A stretch of DNA of 64,000 bases from Odontesthes bonariensis (taxonomy: Eukaryota; Chordata; Actinopteri; Atheriniformes; Atherinopsidae): positions 3,212,536 to 3,276,535 of the forward strand of contig NC_134524.1 in the NCBI RefSeq assembly GCF_027942865.1, written 5' to 3'. A program made the position numbers and the translations under genes. Below, one piece after another: positions 11,203-22,954 of this stretch. Positions within the stretch are counted from its first letter, which is position 1. Each line of letters begins with the position of its first letter. Below the pieces are notes generated by a model. That model saw nothing but the letters and a program-made list of their open reading frames with translations, searched no databases and had not been told where the DNA came from.

Positions 11203-14200
11203 CTTCCATCTCTTACCCAACCCACCTCACCCCCTGATCAAACTGCCCCCCACTCTTCCTCCTCTTCCTATCAGAGCCCATTGTAGCCAAACCAGGAAGA
11301 TTCAGGACTCTTGCACGGAGACGGTTTCAGTTTGACCAAACCGACAAGCTAACCTCAGCAGGAAGTGATCCAAGACTGTTACTATGGACTACAACTTCCC
11401 CACAGTAGGACTACAACTACCACATCACTGTTATCTGTCTCTTCTGTCTACCTCCTCCTCAGAACTTTAAAGGCACCTTGATTTAACTTTTACTGGGCGG
11501 CTCGCGCTGGTACAACACGAGCTGCTTCTGAACTCTCTCCATGGTCCAGAACTGGTCCGATTCATGTGGAATCTGCTGTTTATTTCTCTTTATTCGTTGG
11601 TGGACATTACCGCCTCAAAGGGTCGTGAGAGTTCATTTGGTTTTTCTGGGTTTTGATGGAAAGTTCTCAGGGCGCAGTCACACTTCCGGCTGTTTTTTTG
11701 TGACCCAAAGCAGACTTTGTTGCATGTTTGTGTCCAACTTAAATCTGCTCTCGGGTTTTATTTCAAAAGAAAAAACTCCTCCAAACATTCGGGTTTCTGT
11801 TGACCTGGAAGAGAGTTCAGAACCAGTTTCTCTGTTCTTGTATAAATGCGTATTGTACCAGGCGGGGACCAACAGGATCATCCAGCTGCAGTTCAGACGT
11901 GGGAACTCACAGGGAACCTTTGGACCGTCTGAGCTGAGCTCCGAGACTAAAAAGAACCGAGCTGAACATCCCAAACCACAAACATGTCGTTTCCAACACG
12001 TCTGCGGGTCAGTAAGACTTCTGAGAAGAGTGAAAAAAACACATTTTCTTACTTCTTATCTGAGGCAAAAACAAGGAATATAACAAGTTGGACAAAGCAT
12101 TCGTATTCCCCTTTAATTATAGGTGACATTTAGGGTGGAACTGCAGCACCGCAGCACTGCAGATAGGCCAGAAAACAAGGGAAAGCGTGAAATGGCACCT
12201 TAAAAGCAACACAAAGAGGCTCTTTGTTGTCTCCACAAATCTAAATTTGAGTGTTCGGGTCAAAAGTTGTCAGACATTTTTCTGCTACCACCTCTGATGG
12301 AGAGCAAATATCTCCATCATTTCAGTTTAAACCCAAAATTATTCCTGACGCGGGGCTTCCTCCTCGCCGCGTCAAAGTTTCCGCGCCCGCAGACGTGTGG
12401 AAGACGCTCAGTCGTTTTCCGTTGAGCAGCACTGGTTTATTTTCAGAGTATTATCAGGAACACGTTCTCCTCCTTCTTTGTGGGAGCTGGAAACGAAACG
12501 TCCTCTTCCTCTCGGGTTGGGCGAGACGACGAAGAGGAGAAAGAGGACGTTTGTGTTGAGTCTGTCCTCCTCCTGTAATCTGTCTCTGTGACCTCTTCAT
12601 GTGCTGAATTATAATAAAGCATTTCAAAGATGAGCTGCGAGTGACACGCACACACACCCACACGTGCACGCACACACACACGTGCACACACATATGCATG
12701 CATACGTGCACGCACACATGCACAGGCAGGAGGGATGTCAGGTGATTGCATCATGCGGCGCCGTGAGTAATGATGTGTGTGAAGGCGGCGGCGTGAAAAT
12801 GAACAATATGTTTTCTTGTTTGTGTGAAATCTTTCTGCCACAAGATGGAAGCTGTGTGTGTGCACGTGTGTGTGTGCACGTGTGTGTGTGTGTGCATGCG
12901 CATGTGCACGTGTGTGTGTGTGTGTGTGCATGTGTGTGTGTGTGTGTGTCTGTGTGTGCACGTGGGCTCGTCATCTCCGTAATGGTGTTGCTATCAGACG
13001 GAGAGGCTGGTTGTCCCTGACGACGGTGCACCGTGTTGCCAGGCAACTGCGCTAACAATGGCCCACCACCAGTGTTCTAGAATGTGGGCGTGGCCTGAAC
13101 GCAGCAGGGGGGCGGGGGGCACCCTGAGCCCGTCAGCGCTGACACAAACAGCTGTGACGTGATGTTTACCACCGAGTGTCAGAACCGGCGCTTTGATGAT
13201 GAAACCGACAAAAACTGCAGATTTATTTAAGGAGTTTCCAACATGCTCCTTTATTTGTTGCCATTTAGAGCAGCACGAGAGAAGTTTGTGAACCTTTTTG
13301 GAAGTAAACCAACTTGTGCTACCCTGGCTGAGCCGCCGCCGCTCACAGCTTTGGTTTGCAGCCTTTGCGCATCGTTTTTGGGCTTTTGGCGGCAAGAAAT
13401 CTGACGTAGACCTCAAGAGTTAAAGAGGGATTTAACCGTCCCTGAAACCTGATTCTGGGGTCCAGTCTTCCTCACTGTCGGAATAATAACTGCTCGATAA
13501 TGGTCACTCCACCCATAAATAATCCATTTCCTGAGATGCATCCATGTTAGCGCCCAAACAAAAGTGGTGTTAAAGAAAGTTTTAGCATATGAACAAAGAC
13601 TAAAAGCTTCTGCACATATTCATGCACATCATGATTATTCTTTCTACAAAGTTCTTTAAATGTAAATGTGGTTCCTGATAAGACTGCTCATACAGGTGAA
13701 CAACGAGGGGAATTCTGTGGGATGAAAATGTGTTTTGTTGCCTGAGGGCAACATGATAGAAGTTTGTGAACCTTAAAATGAAAACCTATGTGCTTTCCAC
13801 TCGTTCTGAAGTACATTCACGTGTGTTGCGCGCATTCTGGCGCCTGAAACTGCCCCAAAGCGCCCAGAAGCTAAAGATACCGCAGTTCACGTCTGTGGTT
13901 TCCAGCCCTGCTGCACACCGTTTTACTTTGGAGTCACGTGACATTTTTGGGGCTTTTGATGGCGTCTTTGTGGCCTCTTCAACATGACATCATGTGTGTG
14001 GCTGTACATGTGCAGGTGGCGTTACATGTAGAATACGATCCCACTTCCCAAAAAAAGTTTGAACAGTGAGTGAATCAGGACAAAATAACCCAAAAGTGAT
14101 TTGATTTACAAACCATATATTGCCTGGATTAACTTGAACAGTCAACCTGAGTAAGATTTGACTTTTCTTTTGATCCACAGTGGAAAACACAAGAGATTCA

Positions 14201-14745
14201 CAATCGAATCTCACAGTTTGTACAGTAAATACATTCTTTCTACTCTGTTTTCTCCACAGATGCAGCTTAAGTTGTGATTCTGCTTCTCTGTACATGTTCC
14301 CACATGATGACATCCAACTTCCACTTCTCACTGGTGTTTTCAAAGCTAAAAACACTTCAAAGGAGGGGATGGTTTGAGTTTGTTGTCAATTAAATTGAAT
14401 TCGGTCTCAAAATAATAAGAAAATGAGCCGTGCTCTCTGCTCCAAGATGCTCGGGAAGTGTCCGTACAACCCAGATCAAAGGTCAGCTCAGCTGAACCAC
14501 ACTAACGGTGAAAAGGCGTTAAATCCCAGCTGTCTCTGGTAAACGTGAAATGAGACGGGTGTCGGTGGTGATCCTCTGCCTTTCAACACCACATCTCTGA
14601 CCAAAATCAACCCACAGAGCTTAGCTGAGGAGTCAATTTAAGGAGTGACGTACTTTTAAAAATAAAATCAGAACATTAAATCGTTAAACGAGGAACTAAA
14701 TAAATATCAGGGTTGTGTTTTTGGGCAGTTTTACACCTGCTGGTG
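11203..14745. other. Intergenic DNA between the 12-bp and 51-bp arrays
   Basis: Mostly unique. Contains a long CA/TG-rich microsatellite region (about 12641-12965). A 180-codon plus-strand ORF at 11541-12083 has no recognisable domain and no convincing splice context. No gene is supported here. Confidence 0.5.
12641..12965. repeat. (CA)n and (TG)n microsatellite clusters
   Basis: Interrupted CA-rich repeats at 12641-12725 and TG-rich repeats at 12855-12965, with gtgcacgtg interruptions. The two blocks are inverted relative to each other and flank about 130 bp of unique DNA. Confidence 0.85.
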
Positions 14746-16581
14746 ACTTCAGACGCCCTGATATATGCTCCCAGGAACAGGAAGAAGGAGTTTTACACCT
14801 CAGACGCCCTGATATATGCTCCCAGGAACAGGAAGAAGGAGTTTTACACTTCAGACGCCCTGATATATGCTCCCAGGAACAGGAAGAAGGAGTTTTACAC
14901 CTCAGACGCCCTGATATATGCTCCCAGGAACAGGAAGAAGGAGTTTTACACCTCAGACGCCCTGATATATGCTCCCAGGAACAGGAAGAAGGAGTTTTAC
15001 ACCTCAGACGCCCTGATATATGCACCCAGGAACAGGAAGAAGGAGTTTTACACCTCAGACGCCCTGATATATGCTCCCAGGAACAGGAAGAAGGAGTTTT
15101 ACACCTCAGACGCCCTGATATATGCTCCCAGGAACAGGAAGAAGGAGTTTTACACCTCAGACGCCCTGATATATGCTCCCAGGAACAGGAAGAAGGAGTT
15201 TTACACCTCAGACGCCCTGATATATGCACCCAGGAACAGGAAGAAGGAGTTTTACACCTCAGACGCCCTGATATATGCTCCCAGGAACAGGAAGAAGGAG
15301 TTTTACACCTCAGACGCCCTGATATATGCTCCCAGGAACAGGAAGAAGGAGTTTTACACCTCAGACGCCCTGATATATGCTCCCAGGAACAGGAAGAAGG
15401 AGTTTTACACTTCAGACGCCCTGATATATGCTCCCAGGAACAGGAAGAAGGAGTTTTACGCCTCAGACGCCCTGATATATGCTCCCAGGAACAGGAAGAA
15501 GGAGTTTTACACTTCAGACGCCCTGATATATGCTCCCAGGAACAGGAAGAAGGAGTTTTACACCTCAGACGCCCTGATATATGCTCCCAGGAACAGGAAG
15601 AAGGAGTTTTACACTTCAGACGCCCTGATATATGCTCCCAGGAACAGGAAGAAGGAGTTTTACACCTCAGACGCCCTGATATATGCTCCCAGGAACAGGA
15701 AGAAGGAGTTTTACACCTCAGACGCCCTGATATATGCACCCAGGAACAGGAAGAAGGAGTTTTACACCTCAGACGCCCTGATACATGCTCCCAGGAACAG
15801 GAAGAAGGAGTTTTACACTTCAGACGCCCTGATATATGCTCCCAGGAACAGGAAGGAGGAGTTTTACACTTCAGACGCCCTGATATATGCTCCCAGGAAC
15901 AGGAAGGAGGAGTTTTACACCTCAGACGCCCTGATATATGCTCCCAGGAACAGGAAGGAGGAGTTTTACACCTCAGACGCCCTGATATATGCTCCCAGGA
16001 ACAGGAAGGAGGAGTTTTACACCTCAGACGCCCTGATATATGCTCCCAGGAACAGGAAGGAGGAGTTTTACACCTCAGACGCCCTGATATATGCTCCCAG
16101 GAACAGGAAGGAGGAGTTTTACACCTCAGACGCCCTGATATATGCTCCCAGGAACAGGAAGAAGGAGTTTTACACCTCAGACGCCCTGATATATGCTCCC
16201 AGGAACAGGAAGAAGGAGTTTTACACCTCAGACGCCCTGATATATGCACCCAGGAACAGGAAGAAGGAGTTTTACACCTCAGACGCCCTGATACATGCTC
16301 CCAGGAACAGGAAGAAGGAGTTTTACACTTCAGACGCCCTGATACATGCTCCCAGGAACAGGAAGAAGGAGTTTTACACTTCAGACGCCCTGATACATGC
16401 TCCCAGGAACAGGAAGAAGGAGTTTTACACCTCAGACGGCCTGATACATGCTCCCAGGAACAGGAAGAAGGAGTTTTACACCTCAGACGCCCTGATATAT
16501 GCTCCCAGGAACAGGAAGAAGGAGTTATACACTTCAGACGGCCTGATATATGCTCCCAGGAACAGGAAGAAGGAGTTTTAC
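14746..16581. repeat. 51-bp minisatellite, about 36 copies
   Basis: Unit of 51 bp including cagacgccctgatatatgct, then a cccaggaacaggaagaaggag block and ttttacacct. Copies are nearly identical; the main variants are aagaag/aaggag, tatatgc/tacatgc, and cctcag/cttcag. The length is divisible by 3, so two plus-strand frames and one minus-strand frame stay open for more than 600 codons. A repeat origin explains them better than genes. Confidence 0.95.
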
Positions 16582-17732
16582 TGAATATGTCACCTTTAAA
16601 GTCACCATTTTGCATTCACAGCCTGAATCTAGAATTCCGCTTCACCTTTAAACAGTGAATATAGAATCTGTTGCAACACAACCGAAGCTTCATCTCTCAT
16701 GAGGACCGCTCATCAAATCTAAATTTCTCTTTAATATCGGTGAGAATTTCCCCCTCACGAGCAGGTCGATTTTAAAGTTTCCTTCCCTGATAATCGTTTC
16801 CACTCTGCTGCCATCGACTGGAGTCGGGACTTGGCGCCGATCCACCGCAGACTGTGTGTTTAACAGCCATTTAATCGCACCCTGATAGGCTTAATTAGTG
16901 CAGCAGAGCCTCTGTCTCCATCTCCATCGCTCCCCCGAGACTCATTATCCCTCTCAGTTTTCTGCTTCTGAGGGCCAGCGAGCGGGAGGAGGAGAGAGTG
17001 AAGGACGGGGAGGAGGAGGGAAGGATAGAGCGATGAGGAAGAGGACAAACGTATTCTCACTGCTCCCTCTGGTGGTGAGAACACAAACTGCACCTGTTTT
17101 TCATTGATTTAACATCTTTAAAGACACGTTTGAATGTTTGTTATTTCTGTCGAAGCAGCTTTAAATCTCGACACATCGTGTATATTCTCATCTAGGAACA
17201 GTTTGAATGCTTCAGCTGTGTGAAGAACCTTTACAAACTTACTGATGTTACTGCTGGTGCAGAACAGAAAACAGACTTTACAGTAACGCACCTGCCTCCA
17301 TTATGACGTCCTTAAGCTTCCAGCCGGCAGCACAGAGCTTGTATAGGTTAAATATTCAAGATACTTCATGGAGCACATAAACCAAAAGTCAAACTGCAGC
17401 TGAGTGAAAAGTCTGAGTGATTAAACTGGACATAAATACACTTTTCAGCCCATCAGAGAGAAATCCAGCTTCCTGTTTTATCAAAGAAACATTTCTAACT
17501 TATCTTAGATAGAACTTATCTTTATATAACTTATAACTTATCTTTGGCTCCCCGTACAGATGTGGGATATCACACCACTGTCCTTAAAAACAGTGAACCC
17601 TGCAGCCGAACATCTGGCCGACGCCACGTTGACGAGGCCACAAACACCCAGAAAAATGTAAAGCGACCGTAAAGCAAAGCGCTGATGGAAACCCGAGTGG
17701 TGAACTGGGATAGTTTTTAGGCCAAAGAATGT
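16582..17732. other. Intergenic DNA before the duplicated topors block
   Basis: About 1.15 kb of unique sequence; no gene supported. Short ORFs at 16860-17107 are antisense to each other and lack recognisable domains. Confidence 0.4.
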
Positions 17733-20188
17733 GGATTAAAAAAAGTCTAAATACTTAAAAAAACGCGGCAGAACACACAGTTTTTAGGTTCACAAACTTC
17801 TCTCGTGTTGCTTAAAAAGTGGAGTTAAAAAGTGTCTGAAACCAAAACGCAGAGCCACTTTCTGACCAAAATCTTTATTCAAGACACGTGAACACGTGCG
17901 CTCGCTTACACGCCAACTTTTTCAGCATATTTCAGTGTTTTTACCGACAAACAGAAGTCAGAATAACAAGAAAAACGAGGCCCGTGTTAACTTTCTATGA
18001 CCCTGAATAAGAGGCCGTAAAACCGGACGTCACGCTGGTTCCTGACGTCCCATTTCATCCTAAAAATCACTCATTAAGTTAACAAACGCAGTCGTTTTGG
18101 CTGTTTGGTTTTGTCCCTGAATTATTCTCCATTTAATTACATTTCTGCATGTTTTCTATAATCATTTTAAACTCATTTCACATGTCAGTAAATAAGAAAA
18201 TATAAATAATTTGAAAACACACTTAAACTGCCCCAGAAACACAAAGTGTGAAGGTAAATTCTGGGTTTGGTCACGTTTCAGATGAACACAAATGACTTTT
18301 CAGAAAGTAGAAAAACGGCTTGAAAAACATCTTTTTCTCCTCAAAGTGTCTGAATCTCAGCTCATGTGAAGGATTCTGAGTCAGCGGGCGAGTTCTGGTT
18401 CTGGTTCTGAGCCGACCCGGGGGCAGGGGCGACCTGATTGTCTCCGTGGGCGCCCGGGTGGAGGCGCAGGGCGGAGCTGGGCTCACAGTGGTTGTGCAGG
18501 TGAGGGTGGAGGAGCTTGGAGTGGGACTCGAGGCCCGGTTCGGACCGCGAGCCGCGTTTCGTGTTCAATATGGCGGCGTGTTCAGTGGGAGAGGAGGGTA
18601 AGGCCGTGTGGTTCAAGTGTCCGTCAGTGAGAAGGTGGCCGACCGTCTGTCTGTCTGAGGGCGGCGTGAGACCCTCAGGATGGAGGTCAGCGGGCGGCGA
18701 GCCGACTCTGCCGGCCCACGTGGAGTTAGTAGAAGGAGGTGTGGGGTCAGAGTTCACTCCTGAGAAAACGCCACCGGGTGGACGGAGGTCGGCCGGACTC
18801 CCAGCGTTACTCCGCCCGCCCCCGGAGGTAGGGTCGGTGCGAGCTGGACCCACGGCGGGCCAGCCAGGCGAGGCGGCGAGGAAACCAGGCGAGTTCACGG
18901 GAATCAGGTCAACGGGCGACGATGCGGCTCGGTCACAGCGGCCATCAAAGGAGCTGAAGTGTGTGAAGCGGCTCGTTTCTGACCCCACGTGGGCGCCAGG
19001 CGGCGGGTGGTTAACGTGGGCGTCATGCGGCAGGTGGTTGGCGTGGGCGCCAGGCGGCGGGTGGTTAACGTGGGCGCCAGGCGGCGGGTGGTTAACGTGG
19101 GCGTCAGGCGGCGGGTGGTTAACGTGGGCGTCATGCGGCAGGTGGTTGGCGTGGGCGCCAGGCGGCGGGTGGTTAACGTGGGCGCCAGGCGGCGGGTGGT
19201 TAACGTGGGCGTCAGGCGGCGGGTGGTTAACGTGGGTGTCAGGCGGCGGGTGGTTGGCGTGGGCACCAGGCGGCGGATGGTTAACGTGGGCGCCAGGCGG
19301 CGGGTGGTTAACGTGGGCGTCAGGCGGCGGGTGGTTAACGTGGGCGTCAGGCGGCGGGTGGTTAACGTGGGCGCCAGGCGGCGGGTGGTTAACGTGGGCG
19401 CCAGGCGGCGGGTGGTTAACGTGGGCGCCAGGCGGCGGGTGGTTAACGTGGGCGCCAGGCGGCGGGTGGTTAACGTGGGCGCCAGGCGGCGGGTGGTTAA
19501 CGTGGGCGTCAGGCGGCGGGTGGTTGGCGAAGGCGGCGGTCGGTGCGGCCGACGTGCTGCTGGTGGGCGGCGGCTCTCCCCTCAGAGCCAAAGCGTTGGT
19601 GAAATGTCTCTTCAGGGTGGAAATGGGGGGGATGGGAGGCTGGCCGACGGGACCGAGCAGATACGGCTCGGCGCCCGCTGGCTCGGCGCCAGAGGCCCGG
19701 CGAGGGTGGAGGTTTCCGGGGAAGATGGGGGGCTGCTGAGGACTCCCAGCGTCTTTGTGTTTTAATGGCGGCGGCGTGTTTCTGCTGAGCGAGCCGGCCG
19801 GACTGGCCGGTCTGAGCAGAGGGGGGACGTCCCGGACTTCCATCGCTGGCTCCAGAGGAGGCGGCGAGGTGGCGGAGGCCAGCTCGACCTCACACGGACC
19901 GCCGGAACTCCTTTTTGGGGTCTCGGGCGAGAACGCCGCCTCAAAGCGGGGGTGAAGCTCCCGTCTGGGAGCAGAGATCTGATTCAGGTCACAGAGGATG
20001 GCGGCGAGCAGGTTTCTATCCGACACTTCAGGCGGTTCTTTGTGAACCCGATCAACTGTCAAACGAGCGCCGCCGCTTTCTCCCAGAGCCGCCGTGGAGG
20101 CCTTTGCATCAGCTGCTGCCATTGGTCCAGGTGAGTCTGCGGTCTCTGCTCTGTCGTCATCATCGTCGTATCGGAGCAGCGAGCTGCT
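17733..20188 (-). pseudogene. topors: Truncated tandem copy of the topors last exon and 3' UTR
   Basis: This 2456-bp block is repeated directly at 20189-22644. It carries the topors last-exon coding sequence from the acidic RYDDDDDR segment to the stop (TGA at 18362-18364) plus the 3' UTR with its AATAAA. It lacks the first part of that exon, its splice acceptor and all upstream exons. It lies downstream of the complete gene's polyadenylation signal. The two copies look identical everywhere I compared them, including the 20-copy 27-bp repeat. It is either a very recent duplication or an assembly artefact. Confidence 0.85.
18992..19530 (-). repeat. 27-bp coding minisatellite (duplicated copy)
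   Basis: Same 20-copy repeat as in the intact topors last exon (21448-21986), encoding NHPPPGAHV-type nonapeptides on the minus strand; carried in the tandem duplicate. Confidence 0.9.
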
Positions 20189-20329
20189 GGATTAAAAAAA
20201 GTCTAAATACTTAAAAAAACGCGGCAGAACACACAGTTTTTAGGTTCACAAACTTCTCTCGTGTTGCTTAAAAAGTGGAGTTAAAAAGTGTCTGAAACCA
20301 AAACGCAGAGCCACTTTCTGACCAAAATC

Positions 20330-20335
20330 TTTATT
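20330..20335 (-). promoter_or_regulatory. topors polyadenylation signal
   Basis: AATAAA on the minus strand (gaataaagat), about 480 bp after the topors stop codon. The same motif recurs at 17874-17879 in the duplicate. It would end the transcript before the duplicated block is reached. Confidence 0.6.
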
Positions 20336-20817
20336 CAAGACACGTGAACACGTGCGCTCGCTTACACGCCAACTTTTTCAGCATATTTCAGTGTTTTTAC
20401 CGACAAACAGAAGTCAGAATAACAAGAAAAACGAGGCCCGTGTTAACTTTCTATGACCCTGAATAAGAGGCCGTAAAACCGGACGTCACGCTGGTTCCTG
20501 ACGTCCCATTTCATCCTAAAAATCACTCATTAAGTTAACAAACGCAGTCGTTTTGGCTGTTTGGTTTTGTCCCTGAATTATTCTCCATTTAATTACATTT
20601 CTGCATGTTTTCTATAATCATTTTAAACTCATTTCACATGTCAGTAAATAAGAAAATATAAATAATTTGAAAACACACTTAAACTGCCCCAGAAACACAA
20701 AGTGTGAAGGTAAATTCTGGGTTTGGTCACGTTTCAGATGAACACAAATGACTTTTCAGAAAGTAGAAAAACGGCTTGAAAAACATCTTTTTCTCCTCAA
20801 AGTGTCTGAATCTCAGC

Positions 20818-22954
20818 TCATGTGAAGGATTCTGAGTCAGCGGGCGAGTTCTGGTTCTGGTTCTGAGCCGACCCGGGGGCAGGGGCGACCTGATTGTCTC
20901 CGTGGGCGCCCGGGTGGAGGCGCAGGGCGGAGCTGGGCTCACAGTGGTTGTGCAGGTGAGGGTGGAGGAGCTTGGAGTGGGACTCGAGGCCCGGTTCGGA
21001 CCGCGAGCCGCGTTTCGTGTTCAATATGGCGGCGTGTTCAGTGGGAGAGGAGGGTAAGGCCGTGTGGTTCAAGTGTCCGTCAGTGAGAAGGTGGCCGACC
21101 GTCTGTCTGTCTGAGGGCGGCGTGAGACCCTCAGGATGGAGGTCAGCGGGCGGCGAGCCGACTCTGCCGGCCCACGTGGAGTTAGTAGAAGGAGGTGTGG
21201 GGTCAGAGTTCACTCCTGAGAAAACGCCACCGGGTGGACGGAGGTCGGCCGGACTCCCAGCGTTACTCCGCCCGCCCCCGGAGGTAGGGTCGGTGCGAGC
21301 TGGACCCACGGCGGGCCAGCCAGGCGAGGCGGCGAGGAAACCAGGCGAGTTCACGGGAATCAGGTCAACGGGCGACGATGCGGCTCGGTCACAGCGGCCA
21401 TCAAAGGAGCTGAAGTGTGTGAAGCGGCTCGTTTCTGACCCCACGTGGGCGCCAGGCGGCGGGTGGTTAACGTGGGCGTCATGCGGCAGGTGGTTGGCGT
21501 GGGCGCCAGGCGGCGGGTGGTTAACGTGGGCGCCAGGCGGCGGGTGGTTAACGTGGGCGTCAGGCGGCGGGTGGTTAACGTGGGCGTCATGCGGCAGGTG
21601 GTTGGCGTGGGCGCCAGGCGGCGGGTGGTTAACGTGGGCGCCAGGCGGCGGGTGGTTAACGTGGGCGTCAGGCGGCGGGTGGTTAACGTGGGTGTCAGGC
21701 GGCGGGTGGTTGGCGTGGGCACCAGGCGGCGGATGGTTAACGTGGGCGCCAGGCGGCGGGTGGTTAACGTGGGCGTCAGGCGGCGGGTGGTTAACGTGGG
21801 CGTCAGGCGGCGGGTGGTTAACGTGGGCGCCAGGCGGCGGGTGGTTAACGTGGGCGCCAGGCGGCGGGTGGTTAACGTGGGCGCCAGGCGGCGGGTGGTT
21901 AACGTGGGCGCCAGGCGGCGGGTGGTTAACGTGGGCGCCAGGCGGCGGGTGGTTAACGTGGGCGTCAGGCGGCGGGTGGTTGGCGAAGGCGGCGGTCGGT
22001 GCGGCCGACGTGCTGCTGGTGGGCGGCGGCTCTCCCCTCAGAGCCAAAGCGTTGGTGAAATGTCTCTTCAGGGTGGAAATGGGGGGGATGGGAGGCTGGC
22101 CGACGGGACCGAGCAGATACGGCTCGGCGCCCGCTGGCTCGGCGCCAGAGGCCCGGCGAGGGTGGAGGTTTCCGGGGAAGATGGGGGGCTGCTGAGGACT
22201 CCCAGCGTCTTTGTGTTTTAATGGCGGCGGCGTGTTTCTGCTGAGCGAGCCGGCCGGACTGGCCGGTCTGAGCAGAGGGGGGACGTCCCGGACTTCCATC
22301 GCTGGCTCCAGAGGAGGCGGCGAGGTGGCGGAGGCCAGCTCGACCTCACACGGACCGCCGGAACTCCTTTTTGGGGTCTCGGGCGAGAACGCCGCCTCAA
22401 AGCGGGGGTGAAGCTCCCGTCTGGGAGCAGAGATCTGATTCAGGTCACAGAGGATGGCGGCGAGCAGGTTTCTATCCGACACTTCAGGCGGTTCTTTGTG
22501 AACCCGATCAACTGTCAAACGAGCGCCGCCGCTTTCTCCCAGAGCCGCCGTGGAGGCCTTTGCATCAGCTGCTGCCATTGGTCCAGGTGAGTCTGCGGTC
22601 TCTGCTCTGTCGTCATCATCGTCGTATCGGAGCAGCGAGCTGCTGTCCTCCATGTTTTCCACGTCCACGTCACTGTTGTCGCTGTGGATCTTAATCCGAC
22701 CCACGGCCTTGGACGGGCCCGCCGGCTCCGGCTCCGACCCCTCGGATCCCTGATCCAGGATGTCAGCAGGAAGCTCCCCGAGTTCTGCATCCAAGGCCCC
22801 ACCCACACCGGCCGAGTGCACCAATGGGAGAGGAGGAAGGTCTGAGAAGTCGACGGTCTGTTGGCTGCTGAGTGGGCTGCTGCTGCCGCTGTTTCTGGGG
22901 TTGTGGACGCCGTCATGGCTGCTGTCGCTGTCCAGGGTGATGATCACCGGAGAA
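20818..22954 (-). CDS. topors: topors coding exon 3 (last)
   Basis: It begins after acceptor ttctctgtgtctctcag and continues in phase as SSPVIITLDSDSSH, matching the SUMO-interacting region of TOPORS. An acidic stretch (YDDDDDRAE) and proline-rich repeats follow, and it ends NSPADSESFT-stop at 20818. The part from 22644 down to the stop is also present in the tandem copy at 17733-20188. Confidence 0.9.

Noticed and set aside
9379-11225. Long minus-strand ORFs (TPSLAPSL and FNALFSAL repeats)
   Set aside because: Products of a stop-free 12-bp tandem repeat; no unique N- or C-terminal domain, no splice context.
11541-12083. 180-codon plus-strand ORF
   Set aside because: No recognisable domain, no exon partners, and an overlapping antisense ORF of similar quality; probably chance.
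14746-16581. CRISPR-like array
   Set aside because: Units are contiguous 51-bp copies with no unique spacers, in a vertebrate genome.
14696-16658. ORFs over 600 codons on both strands
   Set aside because: Simultaneous open frames on both strands come from the 51-bp unit length being a multiple of three.
18516-19739. 407-codon plus-strand ORF, repeated at 20972-22195
   Set aside because: Antisense to the topors coding exon; GC-rich sequence lacking stops. The minus strand carries the recognised protein.
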